Assembly: GCA_900547415.1 (NCBI GenBank)
Contig: URGS01000003.1
Span: 42,338-106,337 of the forward strand
Length of the DNA stretch: 64,000 nt
Direction of reading: 5' to 3'
Source: an uncultured Phascolarctobacterium sp.
Lineage (GTDB): Bacteria; Bacillota; Negativicutes; Acidaminococcales; Acidaminococcaceae
Shown here: positions 35,263-44,566 of the stretch, piece by piece
How positions within the stretch are numbered: the first letter of the stretch is position 1
How the letters are laid out: every line of letters starts with the position of its first letter
Notes under the pieces: model-generated
The model's database searches: none
Told to the model about the DNA's origin: nothing
Seen by the model: only the letters and a program-made list of their open reading frames with translations
Translations under genes and position numbers: made by a program

Positions 35263-35321
35263 AAGATGAATTAATATAAAAAAGATGCTTGTTTAAAGTG
35301 TCAGGATGAGGGGATTATATT

Positions 35322-36263
35322 ATGAGCTTAAAAGATAAGGATTTAATATCTATACATGATTTATCAGTAGGTGAGGTTGCAACCATTTTAGAGGTTGCAA
35401 GAAAATTAAAACGCATGCAGAAAAAAGGTGTACCCCATGAATATCTGCGTGGCAAGACCTTGGCTATGCTGTTTTCCAAGGCTTCTACACGTACTAGAGT
35501 TTCCTTTGAGGTAGGTTTTCATCAGCTTGGCGGTCATGCTTTATATCTGAATGATGCTGTAACTCAGTTGGGACGTGGCGAGCCCGTACGTGATACTGCT
35601 CGTGTTTTGTCTCGCTTTGTAGATGGTATTATGATTCGTACTTTTTCTCATGACTCCGTAATTGAGCTGGCTGAATATGCAGATGTACCGGTTATTAATG
35701 GTCTGACTGATTTGCTGCATCCTTGTCAGGCTTTGACTGATATGTTCACTATTCAGGAGAAAATGAAGGTACTCAAGGGTCGTAAGCTAGTTTACGTAGG
35801 TGACGGCAATAATATGGCTCACTCTTTGATGTTTGCCTGTGCCAAGGTTGGTATGAATATGATTTGTGCAAGTCCTAAGGGCTATCAGCCTAATCCTACT
35901 ATTTTGGCTCAGGCGCAGGAGGATGCTCTGCAAACTGGCTGCTCTATTACCGTAGAGGAGGATTTATTCCATGCAGCTAAGGATGCAGATGTACTTTATA
36001 CGGATGTATGGACCAGTATGGGTGAGGAGGCTGAACGCGAGGTTCGCTTCCAAGCATTGCATAATTATCAGATTAATTCTGAGCTGCTGGCTCAGGCGCG
36101 TCCTGAGGCTATTGTTCTGCATTGTCTGCCTGCGCACCGTGGTGAAGAAATTACTGAAGAGGTTCTTGAAGGACCGCAGTCAGTTGTTTTTGACGAAGCA
36201 GAAAATAGATTGCATGTACAGAAGGCAATTATGGCGCTGCTTATGAGTGATGAGGTGCTTTGA
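35322..36263 (+). CDS. argF: Ornithine carbamoyltransferase
   Basis: Makes citrulline from ornithine and carbamoyl phosphate. 313 residues with the carbamoyl phosphate loop SKASTRTRVSFEVG, HPCQALTDMFT and the ornithine-side HCLPAHRGEE motif. Genes for carbamoyl phosphate synthase are not in the window. Last gene of the first arg operon. Confidence 0.95.
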   Translation: MSLKDKDLISIHDLSVGEVATILEVARKLKRMQKKGVPHEYLRGKTLAMLFSKASTRTRVSFEVGFHQLGGHALYLNDAVTQLGRGEPVRDTARVLSRFVDGIMIRTFSHDSVIELAEYADVPVINGLTDLLHPCQALTDMFTIQEKMKVLKGRKLVYVGDGNNMAHSLMFACAKVGMNMICASPKGYQPNPTILAQAQEDALQTGCSITVEEDLFHAAKDADVLYTDVWTSMGEEAEREVRFQALHNYQINSELLAQARPEAIVLHCLPAHRGEEITEEVLEGPQSVVFDEAENRLHVQKAIMALLMSDEVL

Positions 36264-36290
36264 ATTAATAATTATAAATGATATGTATAA

Positions 36291-36330
36291 AAGACTCAGG
36301 AGGAAAAAGACCTTCTGAGTCTTATTTTAT
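36291..36330 (+). terminator. Terminator after argF
   Basis: AAGACTCAGGAGG / CCTTCTGAGTCTT with an AAAAAGA loop and ATTTTAT tail. Confidence 0.85.
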
Positions 36331-36475
36331 ATAAAATAGTACTTGAATAGTGGACAAAAATACAACATTGTGCCTTGATAAGCATGAAAATAGTAGTAAA
36401 TATAGGCATGTTGCATAAATAAAAGAGAAAAATGAGAAAATTTGCGAAAAACTTTGTATACACAGCATTTAGGGG

Positions 36476-36504
36476 TTGGCAAATCGAAAACACTGTGTTA
36501 TAAT
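36476..36504 (+). promoter_or_regulatory. argGH promoter
   Basis: TTGGCA-N17-TATAAT with start site expected near 36511, giving an ~80-base leader before argG. Confidence 0.8.
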
Positions 36505-36512
36505 ACATAATC

Positions 36513-36530
36513 AATGAAACATTATTCACG
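36513..36530. promoter_or_regulatory. Probable ARG box (ArgR operator) of argGH
   Basis: AATGAAACATTATTCACG contains TGAAAcattATTCA, matching 9 of the 10 arm positions of the classical TGAAT-N4-ATTCA box. It begins just after the predicted start site, so ArgR-arginine binding would block the promoter. Confidence 0.65.
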
Positions 36531-36590
36531 ACATACAGAGCAATATACATAAAAGAGTCGTGACGAAGGGCAAATGAGGAGGAGTTTATT

Positions 36591-37811
36591 ATGAAGAAAG
36601 AAGATATTAAAAAGGTTGTACTTGCTTATTCCGGTGGTTTGGATACTTCCATCATCATTCCTTGGTTGAAGGAAAACTACAACAACTGTGAAGTTATTGC
36701 TGTTACTGCTGATCTGGGTCAAGGTGATGAACTAGTTCCCGTTCATGACAAGGCGCTGAAATCTGGCGCAAGCAAATGCTACATTCTGGATTTGAAGGAA
36801 GAGTTCATTGCAGACTATGTATGGCCTACTGTTAAAGCTGGTGCAGTTTATGAAAAGAAATACCTGCTGGGTACTTCCTTTGCACGTCCGCTGATTGCTA
36901 AAAAACTGGTGGAAATTGCAGAGGCTGAGGGCGCTGATGCAATTGCTCACGGTGCAACCGGCAAAGGCAACGACCAAGTACGTTTTGAGCTGTCTGTAAA
37001 AGCTTTGGCTCCTGACATCGCTATTATTGCTCCTTGGAGAGAATGGTCCATTCGTTCCAGAGACGAAGCTATTGACTTCGCTGCTGCACATAACATTCCT
37101 GTACCTGTAACCCATGACCATGACTACTCCATGGATAGAAATATGTGGCACTTAAGCCATGAAGGCTCCGATCTGGAAGATCCTTGGAATGCACCTAAAG
37201 ATGAGCTGTTCATCGTAACCAACATTCCTGAAAAAGCTCCTGATCAAAAAGAATATGTTGAACTGGAATTCGTTGAAGGCGTTCCAGTTGCAGTTAATGG
37301 CGAAAAAATGAGCCCTGCAACCATCGTAGAAACTCTGAACGAGATTGGTATCAGAAACGGTGTTGGTATTACTGATATGGTTGAAGACAGACTTGTTGGT
37401 ATGAAATCCCGTGGCGTATATGAAAATCCTGCTGGCGCTATTATCTACTATGCTCATAATGAGCTGGAGAATCTGTGTCTGGATAGAGCAACCCAAAGCT
37501 TTAAGCAAATGGTTGGCATTCGTTATTCTGAGCTTGTTTATGATGGTATGTGGTTCAGCCCCCTGCGTGAGGCACTGGATGCTTTCGTTAACGAAACTCA
37601 AAAAACTGTTACCGGCGTTGTAAAACTGAAGCTTTACAAAGGCAACATTATCAGCGCTGGCTCTAAATCCCCGTACTCTCTGTACAGCCAAGAATATGTA
37701 ACCTTTGGTGAAGATGAGGTTTATAACCAAGCTGACGCAACTGGCTTTATTAACCTCTTTGGCCTGCCGCTGAAAGTAAGAGCTTTAATGAAGAAAGGCA
37801 GCCTGAAATAA
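36591..37811 (+). CDS. argG: Argininosuccinate synthase
   Basis: Joins citrulline and aspartate with ATP. 406 residues: P-loop [30 protein letters not shown], and [16 protein letters not shown]. Strong SD (GAGGAGG). Its stop overlaps the argH ATG by one base (TAATG), coupling the two. Confidence 0.97.
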   Translation: MKKEDIKKVVLAYSGGLDTSIIIPWLKENYNNCEVIAVTADLGQGDELVPVHDKALKSGASKCYILDLKEEFIADYVWPTVKAGAVYEKKYLLGTSFARPLIAKKLVEIAEAEGADAIAHGATGKGNDQVRFELSVKALAPDIAIIAPWREWSIRSRDEAIDFAAAHNIPVPVTHDHDYSMDRNMWHLSHEGSDLEDPWNAPKDELFIVTNIPEKAPDQKEYVELEFVEGVPVAVNGEKMSPATIVETLNEIGIRNGVGITDMVEDRLVGMKSRGVYENPAGAIIYYAHNELENLCLDRATQSFKQMVGIRYSELVYDGMWFSPLREALDAFVNETQKTVTGVVKLKLYKGNIISAGSKSPYSLYSQEYVTFGEDEVYNQADATGFINLFGLPLKVRALMKKGSLK

Positions 37812-39223
37812 TGGCTAAGCTTTGGGGCGGTCGTTTCAGTAAAAATACTAACGAACTTGTGGACGCGTTTAACGCGTCCATTGAGTTTGATAAACGTTTA
37901 TATCATGAAGATATCCGTGGCAGCATTGCGCATGCAAAAATGCTGGCAAAATGCGGCATTATTCCAGCAGAAGACGGGGAGAAAATTGTTGCTGGCTTGC
38001 AGGATATTTTGAAGGATATTGAGGCAGGTAATTTTGCCTTTGAAGTTGCGTTAGAAGATATCCATATGAACGTTGAGGCTAGACTTACCGAGCGCATTGG
38101 TTCTGCCGGTGCTCGTCTGCATACAGCACGCAGCCGTAACGACCAGGTTGCACTGGATATGCATATGTATATGAAGCGTGAGGTAGCTGAAATCGCTGAG
38201 CTGCTGATCAATTTTGAGAAGGCTCTTTTGAGTGTAGCTAAGGAGCATGAAAAAACCTTGATGCCTGGTTATACACATCTGCAAAGAGCTCAGCCTATTA
38301 CCTTTGCTCATCATCTGCTGGCCTACTTTAATATGCTGCAGCGTGACTTCCGCCGTTTGATGGGAGTATGGGAAGGGGCTGATATGATGCCTTTAGGTGC
38401 TGGCGCAATCGCTGGTACAACTTTCCCTATTGATCGTTTCTATGTTGCAGATCAGTTGAACTTTGGCAAGGTATATGGCAATAGTATGGACGCTGTCAGC
38501 GACCGTGACTATGTTATTGAATTTTTATCCTTTGCTTCCATGCTGATGATGCATCTGAGTCGTCTCAGTGAGGAATTCTGTCTTTGGAGCAGCACAGAGT
38601 TTGGCTTTATTGAGCTGGACGATGGCTTTGCAACAGGCTCCTCCATGATGCCGCAAAAGAAAAATCCTGATATTGCTGAGCTTGTGCGTGGCAAAACAGG
38701 ACGTGTTTATGGTCATTTGCAGGCAATGCTTGTTACTGCTAAGGGTCTGCCTCTTACTTATAACAAGGATTTGCAGGAGGATAAGGAAGGCTTCTTTGAT
38801 GCGGTTGACACCATTAAGTTCAGTCTGGCAGTGTATCGTGATATGATTCTTACTATGACTGTCAATGTTGATAAAATGCAGCAGGCAGTAAGTAAGGACT
38901 TCTCTAACGCTACCGATTTAGCTGACTATCTGGTACGTAAGGGATTGCCCTTCCGTCAGGCTCATGAGGTTGTAGGCAAATGCGTTGCCTATGCTATTCT
39001 GAATGGCAAATTCCTGCCTGAAATCTCCATTGAGGAGTACAAGGAGTTTTCTGATCTCTTTGAGGCTGATTTATTAGAGGCTCTCAAACCTGAAAATTGT
39101 GTAGCTGCACGTAAATCCTATGGTGGACCTGCTTTTACTGAAAACGAAAAGCAATTTGCTATCGGCAATAAAGTATTGTTCGACCAAGAAGAAAAGCTTA
39201 GTGAATTAAAAGCTAAGTTATAA
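37811..39223 (+). CDS. argH: Argininosuccinate lyase
   Basis: Last step to arginine, releasing fumarate. 470 residues: [20 protein letters not shown] at the start, [23 protein letters not shown] [16 protein letters not shown], and the fumarase-superfamily loop [12 protein letters not shown] with the catalytic Ser. Confidence 0.97.
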   Translation: MAKLWGGRFSKNTNELVDAFNASIEFDKRLYHEDIRGSIAHAKMLAKCGIIPAEDGEKIVAGLQDILKDIEAGNFAFEVALEDIHMNVEARLTERIGSAGARLHTARSRNDQVALDMHMYMKREVAEIAELLINFEKALLSVAKEHEKTLMPGYTHLQRAQPITFAHHLLAYFNMLQRDFRRLMGVWEGADMMPLGAGAIAGTTFPIDRFYVADQLNFGKVYGNSMDAVSDRDYVIEFLSFASMLMMHLSRLSEEFCLWSSTEFGFIELDDGFATGSSMMPQKKNPDIAELVRGKTGRVYGHLQAMLVTAKGLPLTYNKDLQEDKEGFFDAVDTIKFSLAVYRDMILTMTVNVDKMQQAVSKDFSNATDLADYLVRKGLPFRQAHEVVGKCVAYAILNGKFLPEISIEEYKEFSDLFEADLLEALKPENCVAARKSYGGPAFTENEKQFAIGNKVLFDQEEKLSELKAKL

Positions 39224-39230
39224 GAAATTA

Positions 39231-39266
39231 AGGGACTGTCTAAAATTTTAGGCAGTCTCTTTTTTA
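39231..39266 (+). terminator. Terminator of argGH
   Basis: AGGGACTGTCTAAAA / TTTTAGGCAGTCTCT (two G-T pairs) followed by TTTTTT. Confidence 0.88.
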
Positions 39267-39287
39267 TTTTTCACTAACTTGTTCCTT

Positions 39288-39317
39288 TTGTTCTAGAAAA
39301 TTGTGGTATAATATAAT
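39288..39317 (+). promoter_or_regulatory. Candidate promoter of the cdaA-glmM operon
   Basis: TTGTTC-N18-TATAAT; overlapping TATAAT repeats at 39307 and 39312 make the -10 assignment ambiguous. Confidence 0.55.
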
Positions 39318-39349
39318 CTAGATTATTATGATTAATTTTTTTAAAGAAG

Positions 39350-40192
39350 TTGGTGAGGTTTTTGTTTATTCAACTCCAGGGGCTATTAAGCTCTATTACC
39401 ATTTTGGATATTATTGATATAGTTGTTGTTGCATATTTTTTATATCGTGTGTATCTGATGCTGAAAAATACTCATGCTGCGACTTTATTTAAGGGCCTGA
39501 TGGTATTGGCCTTGTTTATGATTATCTGTCGTTGGATGAACTTGCATGTTATCAGCTGGCTGCTGGAAAAAAGCATGACTATTATTATGGTTGCGTTGCC
39601 AGTTGTTTTTCAGCCGGAGCTGCGCCGTGCACTGGAACAGATTGGCCGCGGCAGACTATTCCATAAGCGCAGTGAGTTGGATGAGCAGGAATTAGAGGAT
39701 ATGCTTGATAATGTAGCTGATGCAGCTAGAATTATGGGTAAGCATAAGGTTGGTGCTCTTATTGTTTTTGAACGCAATTCCGGTCTGGCAGAGCGTATTG
39801 AAACAGGTGTTGCTATTGATGGCCTTGTTAGCTCAGGACTTTTGCAGAATATTTTCGTAAAGGATACACCTCTGCATGACGGTGCAGTTATAGTACGCGG
39901 CAATCGCATTATGGCAGCCAGCTGTTTGCTGCCCTTGACAGAAAACCGTAACTTGAGCCAGGAGCTAGGTACTCGTCATAGAGCTGCTATTGGCTTATCT
40001 GAGCAGTCCGATGCCATTATTTTAGTAGTCAGTGAGGAAACTGGTACTATTTCTGTGGCGCGCAATGGCGAAATTATGCGTTATCTTTCTGTGGACGATG
40101 TTAAAGAGATTCTGCGTAAATCGATTTATCAACCTCATAAAAATACCACTTTGTTAGAAAAAATCAAAAGCTTGCGAGGTGACGACGAATGA
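39350..40192 (+). CDS. cdaA: Diadenylate cyclase CdaA
   Basis: Makes c-di-AMP from two ATP at the inner membrane. About 280 residues: three N-terminal helices (ILDIIDIVVVAYFLYRVYLM and following), then the DAC domain with the DGA motif (PLHDGAVIV) and RHR motif (GTRHRAAIG). Start is uncertain: TTG 39350, GTG 39353 and TTG 39362 are all in frame and none has ideal spacing. The downstream cdaR and glmM match the conserved CdaA-CdaR-GlmM set controlling osmotic and wall homeostasis. Confidence 0.95.
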   Translation: MVRFLFIQLQGLLSSITILDIIDIVVVAYFLYRVYLMLKNTHAATLFKGLMVLALFMIICRWMNLHVISWLLEKSMTIIMVALPVVFQPELRRALEQIGRGRLFHKRSELDEQELEDMLDNVADAARIMGKHKVGALIVFERNSGLAERIETGVAIDGLVSSGLLQNIFVKDTPLHDGAVIVRGNRIMAASCLLPLTENRNLSQELGTRHRAAIGLSEQSDAIILVVSEETGTISVARNGEIMRYLSVDDVKEILRKSIYQPHKNTTLLEKIKSLRGDDE

Positions 40193-41133
40193 AATGGTTA
40201 GAGGATTTACTGAAAAAAGAAAATCTTTTGGCACGTATCATCTCTGTAATAGCTGCTTGTGCTCTGTGGGTATATGTTATGACTGACCAAAATCCCATCG
40301 TGGAGCGCAGTGTAGACGTGCGTCTGCAGGAAACAAATCTTCCTGAGACCATGATGGTTTTTAATATCCCTGATAGGGTTTTAGTTAAGGTTCGCGGTAC
40401 AAGAACAAAGCTGATGGATGGTCTTGGCAATAATATTACAGCTACTATTGATTTAAAAAATGTTACCGAAGGTCAGCAGAATATTCCTGTTATTGTAACT
40501 ACACATGTTGGCGAGGTTATTGATGTGACTCCTCGTGAAATTGCTGTGTATGCAGATACAGTAAGTGAAAAAAATGTCCCTGTAGTTCCGCGTGTTGTTG
40601 GTGCTATGGCTAGCGATATGACTCTTGGCAACTGTAATATTAAGCCTGCTCAGGTTACGATTCGTGGTGCAACTCATCGTATTGCACGAGTAAATAAGGT
40701 TGTGGCTCCTGTTGATGTTACTGATCACAGCGATACCTTTGCTACAGAAAGTGAGCTGGTGGCAGTAAGTGATGACGGCTACGATATTCCTAATATGAAG
40801 ATTACTCCTGAAAGCGTACTTGTTTCTGCAACTATGGTTAGTCAGATGATTACAGTAGACCTGCCTGTAAAACTTATCACAGCAGGCGATTTGCCTAGCA
40901 ATGTTGTTGTAAGCAAGGCGGAAATCATTCCTGAAAAGGTTCATTTGACTGCAGCTCCGTCGGTACTCAAGACCTTAGAGGCAATTAATACAAAGCCGGT
41001 AGATGTTTCTAATCTGAGCGGCAGCTCTGTGGTCGTTGCGGAGCTGGATTTGCCTAATAAAACTATTCCTGAGCTGAGAACTGTTCAGGTAAGGTTCTCT
41101 GTAGAGACTAAGCCTGAAAAACCTAAGCAGTGA
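40189..41133 (+). CDS. cdaR: CdaA regulatory protein (YbbR-like)
   Basis: 314 residues: an N-terminal membrane helix (ARIISVIAACALWVYVMTDQNP) then tandem YbbR domains of about 80 residues each in the extracytoplasmic part, rich in beta strand and Val-Pro turns. CdaR binds and modulates the diadenylate cyclase. Overlaps cdaA by four bases. Confidence 0.93.
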   Translation: MKWLEDLLKKENLLARIISVIAACALWVYVMTDQNPIVERSVDVRLQETNLPETMMVFNIPDRVLVKVRGTRTKLMDGLGNNITATIDLKNVTEGQQNIPVIVTTHVGEVIDVTPREIAVYADTVSEKNVPVVPRVVGAMASDMTLGNCNIKPAQVTIRGATHRIARVNKVVAPVDVTDHSDTFATESELVAVSDDGYDIPNMKITPESVLVSATMVSQMITVDLPVKLITAGDLPSNVVVSKAEIIPEKVHLTAAPSVLKTLEAINTKPVDVSNLSGSSVVVAELDLPNKTIPELRTVQVRFSVETKPEKPKQ

Positions 41134-41215
41134 GCAAACTAATGATGTAAAGATGATTTTCTGTGGAATAAAAGACTATTGTTAATGATAGGCTTTTGAC
41201 CAGAAAGGAAGTAGA

Positions 41216-42817
41216 ATGAAGTTAAAAATAAACAATGTCCGCATCAGTCTTCAGAGAGAGACAACTCTGGAAAAAGCTTTGAGTAAAAAGCTGGGCGTAG
41301 CTGCTGATGCGCTTAAAGAAGTTCGCATTTTGCGTAAGGCTGTAGACGCTCGTAAAAAGCAGGATGTATGTATCAACTATCATTTAGAGGCTGAGATTGA
41401 CCTGCCAGGTAAACTGGTGAATAAGCTGCTTAAGGATAAGGACGTATCTAAGGCTGAGAAAAAGCTGCCCATTCACCCTAAGTTGGGACAGATGCCCATG
41501 ACTGCACGTCCCATTGTCATTGGTGCTGGTCCTGCAGGTCTTGTAGCTGCTTTGCAACTTGCTAAATATGGCTATAAGCCTTTGCTTTTGGAGCGCGGCA
41601 AGGCTGTTGCTCAACGTGTTGATGATGTACAGCGCTTTTGGAAGTACGGCGAGTTTAACCCTGATTCCAATGTGCAATTTGGCGAGGGCGGAGCAGGAAC
41701 ATTTTCTGATGGCAAGCTGACTACTCGTGTTAATGATTCTGTTATGCAGGATATTTTAAAGCTTTTTGTAGAGGCTGGTGCACCTGAAAACATTCTTTGG
41801 GAGCATAAGCCCCATGTTGGTACTGATAAGCTGCGTGCTATGGTTACTGGCTTAAGCAAGGAGATTCGTGCTTTAGGCGGTGAAATTCGTTATGAGGCTC
41901 ATGTAACTGAGTTGCTTATTAAGGATAATGCAGTAGTTGGTGTACAGCTGGCCAATGGAGAAAAGCTATCGGCTGGAGCAGTTGTATTGGCCTGCGGTCA
42001 TAGTGCCCGCGATACATATAAAATGTTGGTTGATAAAGGTATTGGCATTACTTCCAAGCCTTTTTCTATTGGCGTCCGTATAGAGCATCCTCAGGAGCTT
42101 ATTGACAGAGCGCAGTATGGCGATTTTGCAGGACATCACCTTTTGGGAGCTGCTGATTATGCTCTTGTTTATCACACTCCTGATAAAAGCAGAACTGCAT
42201 ACTCCTTCTGTATGTGTCCTGGCGGTTTAGTTGTAGCAGCAGCTTCTGAAGCTGGCGGCGTAGTTGTTAATGGCATGAGCATGTACAAGCGTGACAGCGG
42301 CGTTGCAAATAGTGCTCTCGTTGTTGGCGTAAGCAGTGCTGATTTTGGCAATGATCCATTGGCTGGTGTGGAGTTTCAGCGTAAATATGAACAGCTTGCC
42401 TATGCTGCAGGCGGAAGAAACTATAACGCTCCTGCGCAAAATTTTGACAGTTTCCTGAAAAACAGTACTCCTTCCTTGGAGAGTCTGACAGGAGGTACCT
42501 ATCGTCCAGGACTCACCCCTTATGCTCTGGATAAGGTTTTGCCCGCTTATGTAACTGATACTTTAAGAGCTGGTATTACCAGCTTTGGACAAAAGCTGAA
42601 GGGATACGCTGATGGCGGAGCGTTGCTTACAGGTGTGGAGACAAGAACCTCTGCTCCAGTACGTATTGAACGTAATCGTGAAAGCTATGTGTCTGTGACC
42701 CATGATCTGCTTTATCCATGTGGAGAGGGAGCAGGCTATGCCGGCGGTATTATGAGTGCAGCCCTTGACGGCTATCATATTGCCTGGGCAATAATGCAGC
42801 GCTTTAAAGCTATATAA
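41216..42817 (+). CDS. FAD-dependent dehydrogenase of unknown substrate (COG2509 type)
   Basis: 533 residues. N-terminal ~85 residues (RISLQRETTLEKALSKKLGV...) form a small ferredoxin-like domain with many Lys/Arg. A Rossmann FAD site follows, IVIGAGPAGLVAALQLAKYG, with GEGGAGTFSDGKLTTRV, VLACGHSARD and the C-terminal EGAGYAGGIMSAALDG. Members are annotated as uncharacterised FAD dehydrogenases or oxidoreductases. It is inserted between cdaR and glmM, which is otherwise a tight conserved pair, so a link to wall or c-di-AMP control is worth testing. No substrate can be inferred. Confidence 0.85.
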   Translation: MKLKINNVRISLQRETTLEKALSKKLGVAADALKEVRILRKAVDARKKQDVCINYHLEAEIDLPGKLVNKLLKDKDVSKAEKKLPIHPKLGQMPMTARPIVIGAGPAGLVAALQLAKYGYKPLLLERGKAVAQRVDDVQRFWKYGEFNPDSNVQFGEGGAGTFSDGKLTTRVNDSVMQDILKLFVEAGAPENILWEHKPHVGTDKLRAMVTGLSKEIRALGGEIRYEAHVTELLIKDNAVVGVQLANGEKLSAGAVVLACGHSARDTYKMLVDKGIGITSKPFSIGVRIEHPQELIDRAQYGDFAGHHLLGAADYALVYHTPDKSRTAYSFCMCPGGLVVAAASEAGGVVVNGMSMYKRDSGVANSALVVGVSSADFGNDPLAGVEFQRKYEQLAYAAGGRNYNAPAQNFDSFLKNSTPSLESLTGGTYRPGLTPYALDKVLPAYVTDTLRAGITSFGQKLKGYADGGALLTGVETRTSAPVRIERNRESYVSVTHDLLYPCGEGAGYAGGIMSAALDGYHIAWAIMQRFKAI

Positions 42818-42865
42818 TTTTTATAGAAGAAATACAGATAATAAATTCTTTAGGAGGAACAAGAA

Positions 42866-44206
42866 ATGGCTCGTTTATTTGGTACTGATGGTGTACGTGG
42901 TGTAGCTAACGTGGAGCTTACTCCAGAGCTGGCCTTTAAATTAGGTTATGCTGCAGCTACTTATTTTGGTAGAGAGGTATCTAATCCTAAGCTGATCATT
43001 GGTCGCGACACTCGTCGCAGTGGTCAAATGCTGGAATGTGCTTTATGTGCAGGTATTTGTGCAGCAGGTGGTAATGCTCATGTTTTGGGCGTAATGCCTA
43101 CTCCTGCAGTATCTTTCCTGACATCTGTCGTAGGCGCAAACGCAGGTGTTGTAATTTCTGCATCTCATAATCCCTTTGAAGATAATGGTATTAAGTTTTT
43201 CTCTCAGACAGGCCATAAGCTGCCTGACGCAGTAGAGGACGAAATTGCAGCAATTGTTGCTGCTCCCATTGACTATACCAAGACTGTTCGTGGCAGCAGT
43301 GTTGGTCGTGTCGTTTATGAGCAAGGTATGGCTGAGCTTTATATTAAGCATGTTATCAGTACCGCTTATACTAAGCTTGATGGCTTAAAGGTTGTTATGG
43401 ACTGCTCCAATGGTGCTAACAGCGAAATTGCTCCTGTAATCCTGCGTAGTCTGGGTGCAGAAGTTATTACTATTTTCAATGAGCCCAATGGTATTAACAT
43501 CAATAATGGCTGTGGCTCCACCCATCTGGAAGCACTGCAGCAAAAGGTTGTTGAAGTAGGTGCACATGTTGGTATTGCTAATGACGGTGACGCTGACCGC
43601 TGTCTGGCAGTTGATGAAAACGGCGTAGCTCTTGATGGCGATCAGATTATGTTGATTTGTGCTCTTGAACTGATGAAACGTGGTAAGCTGAAAGACAATA
43701 TGCTGGTTGCAACTGTTATGAGTAATGTTGGCCTGCATCAGGCTATGAAGGCTCATGGCGGACAGACTGCCAAGACTGCAGTTGGAGACAGATATGTTTT
43801 GGAAGAAATGCTTAAGCATGGCTATAATTTGGGCGGTGAACAATCTGGTCATATTATTTTCTCTGAATATGCAAAGACTGGTGATGGTATACTCACTGCT
43901 GTGCAGCTGCTTTGTGCAATGGTTAAGAATAATGTCCCCCTGTCCGAGCTGAGCAATGTTATGACTAAGTATCCTCAAGTGCTGCTTAATGTTCGTGTGG
44001 CAGACAAAAATGGCTGGGAAAATAACGCTGTTATTGCGGCTGTAATCAAAAAATATAAAGAAGAATTAGGCGAAAATGGTCAAATCTTGGTACGTGCCTC
44101 CGGTACAGAGCCTTTGATTCGTATCATGGCGGAGGGTCCGCAACAGGAGCGTCTGGAGCAAATTACCAACGCTATTGCAGATGTAGTAAATAAAGAATTG
44201 GCTTAA
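42866..44206 (+). CDS. glmM: Phosphoglucosamine mutase
   Basis: Converts glucosamine-6-phosphate to glucosamine-1-phosphate for UDP-GlcNAc. 446 residues: RLFGTDGVRGVAN start, active-site phosphoserine near 100 in VISASHNPFEDNGIKFF, metal loop DGDADRC, and the phosphate-binding RASGTEPLIRIM. In Firmicutes it partners CdaA, which it can inhibit. Confidence 0.97.
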   Translation: MARLFGTDGVRGVANVELTPELAFKLGYAAATYFGREVSNPKLIIGRDTRRSGQMLECALCAGICAAGGNAHVLGVMPTPAVSFLTSVVGANAGVVISASHNPFEDNGIKFFSQTGHKLPDAVEDEIAAIVAAPIDYTKTVRGSSVGRVVYEQGMAELYIKHVISTAYTKLDGLKVVMDCSNGANSEIAPVILRSLGAEVITIFNEPNGININNGCGSTHLEALQQKVVEVGAHVGIANDGDADRCLAVDENGVALDGDQIMLICALELMKRGKLKDNMLVATVMSNVGLHQAMKAHGGQTAKTAVGDRYVLEEMLKHGYNLGGEQSGHIIFSEYAKTGDGILTAVQLLCAMVKNNVPLSELSNVMTKYPQVLLNVRVADKNGWENNAVIAAVIKKYKEELGENGQILVRASGTEPLIRIMAEGPQQERLEQITNAIADVVNKELA

Positions 44207-44216
44207 AAATTATATG

Positions 44217-44250
44217 CCGTGACAGAGCTTTTTCTGTCACGGTTTTCTTT
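44217..44250 (+). terminator. Terminator of the cdaA-glmM operon
   Basis: CCGTGACAG / CTGTCACGG stem with T-rich loop and TTTTCTTTT tail. Confidence 0.88.
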
Positions 44251-44288
44251 TATATTTGAATCGCTATAATAATTCACAATTAGCTTCC

Positions 44289-44317
44289 TTGACCAAAGAA
44301 CGAAAACATTGTACAAT
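44289..44317 (+). promoter_or_regulatory. glmS promoter
   Basis: TTGACC-N17-TACAAT, start site expected near 44324, upstream of the ribozyme. Confidence 0.75.
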
Positions 44318-44335
44318 TACAATAGTCACATAGAT

Positions 44336-44366
44336 GCGCCGCGGGGGCCTGCCAGCCTGCGCGGCG
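44336..44366 (+). other. GC-rich hairpin in the glmS leader
   Basis: CGCCGCG (44337-44343) pairs with CGCGGCG (44360-44366) in a leader otherwise of average GC. It lies between the promoter and the ribozyme and would be on the short 5' fragment released by self-cleavage. Its GCGCC could be mistaken for the ribozyme's 5' end. Confidence 0.65.
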
Positions 44367-44398
44367 TGTTGTATGCTTGAAAAGCAGAAAAGTGACAG

Positions 44399-44525
44399 AG
44401 CGCATGTACCGCATTTGCGGCAGACGAGGAATGAGGTTATCGATCAGTCAGCGGATGCCTCACGGTTAGCTGTAGACCGAAAGCTGGATACAAAGCCCTA
44501 TGGCAACATAGGAGAGAAAGTTTCA
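44399..44525 (+). ncRNA. glmS ribozyme/riboswitch
   Basis: Glucosamine-6-phosphate-activated self-cleaving RNA in the glmS leader. The core matches the family: GACGAGG (44423-44429), GGTTATCGA, GCGGATGCCT, then CGGTTAGC..GACCG and a P4-like hairpin CCTATG-GCAA-CATAGG (44497-44512). The best cleavage site is A44399/G44400 (A|GCGC), 23 bases before GACGAGG, which is the spacing I recall for B. subtilis, with stem CCGCA/TGCGG between. When the metabolite is abundant, cleavage leads to decay of glmS mRNA. Confidence 0.9.
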
Positions 44526-44566
44526 GCAGCAGAAAAGGTAGTAATATTTTAGGAGGATACTAATTT

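Noticed and set aside
44336..44340. GCGCC as the glmS ribozyme cleavage site
   Set aside because: It is part of a separate GC-rich hairpin and 87 bases from GACGAGG; the A|GCGC at 44399/44400 has normal spacing.
44334..44552. 72-codon open frame before glmS
   Set aside because: It coincides with the leader hairpin and glmS ribozyme, has no ribosome site and its sequence is explained by RNA structure.
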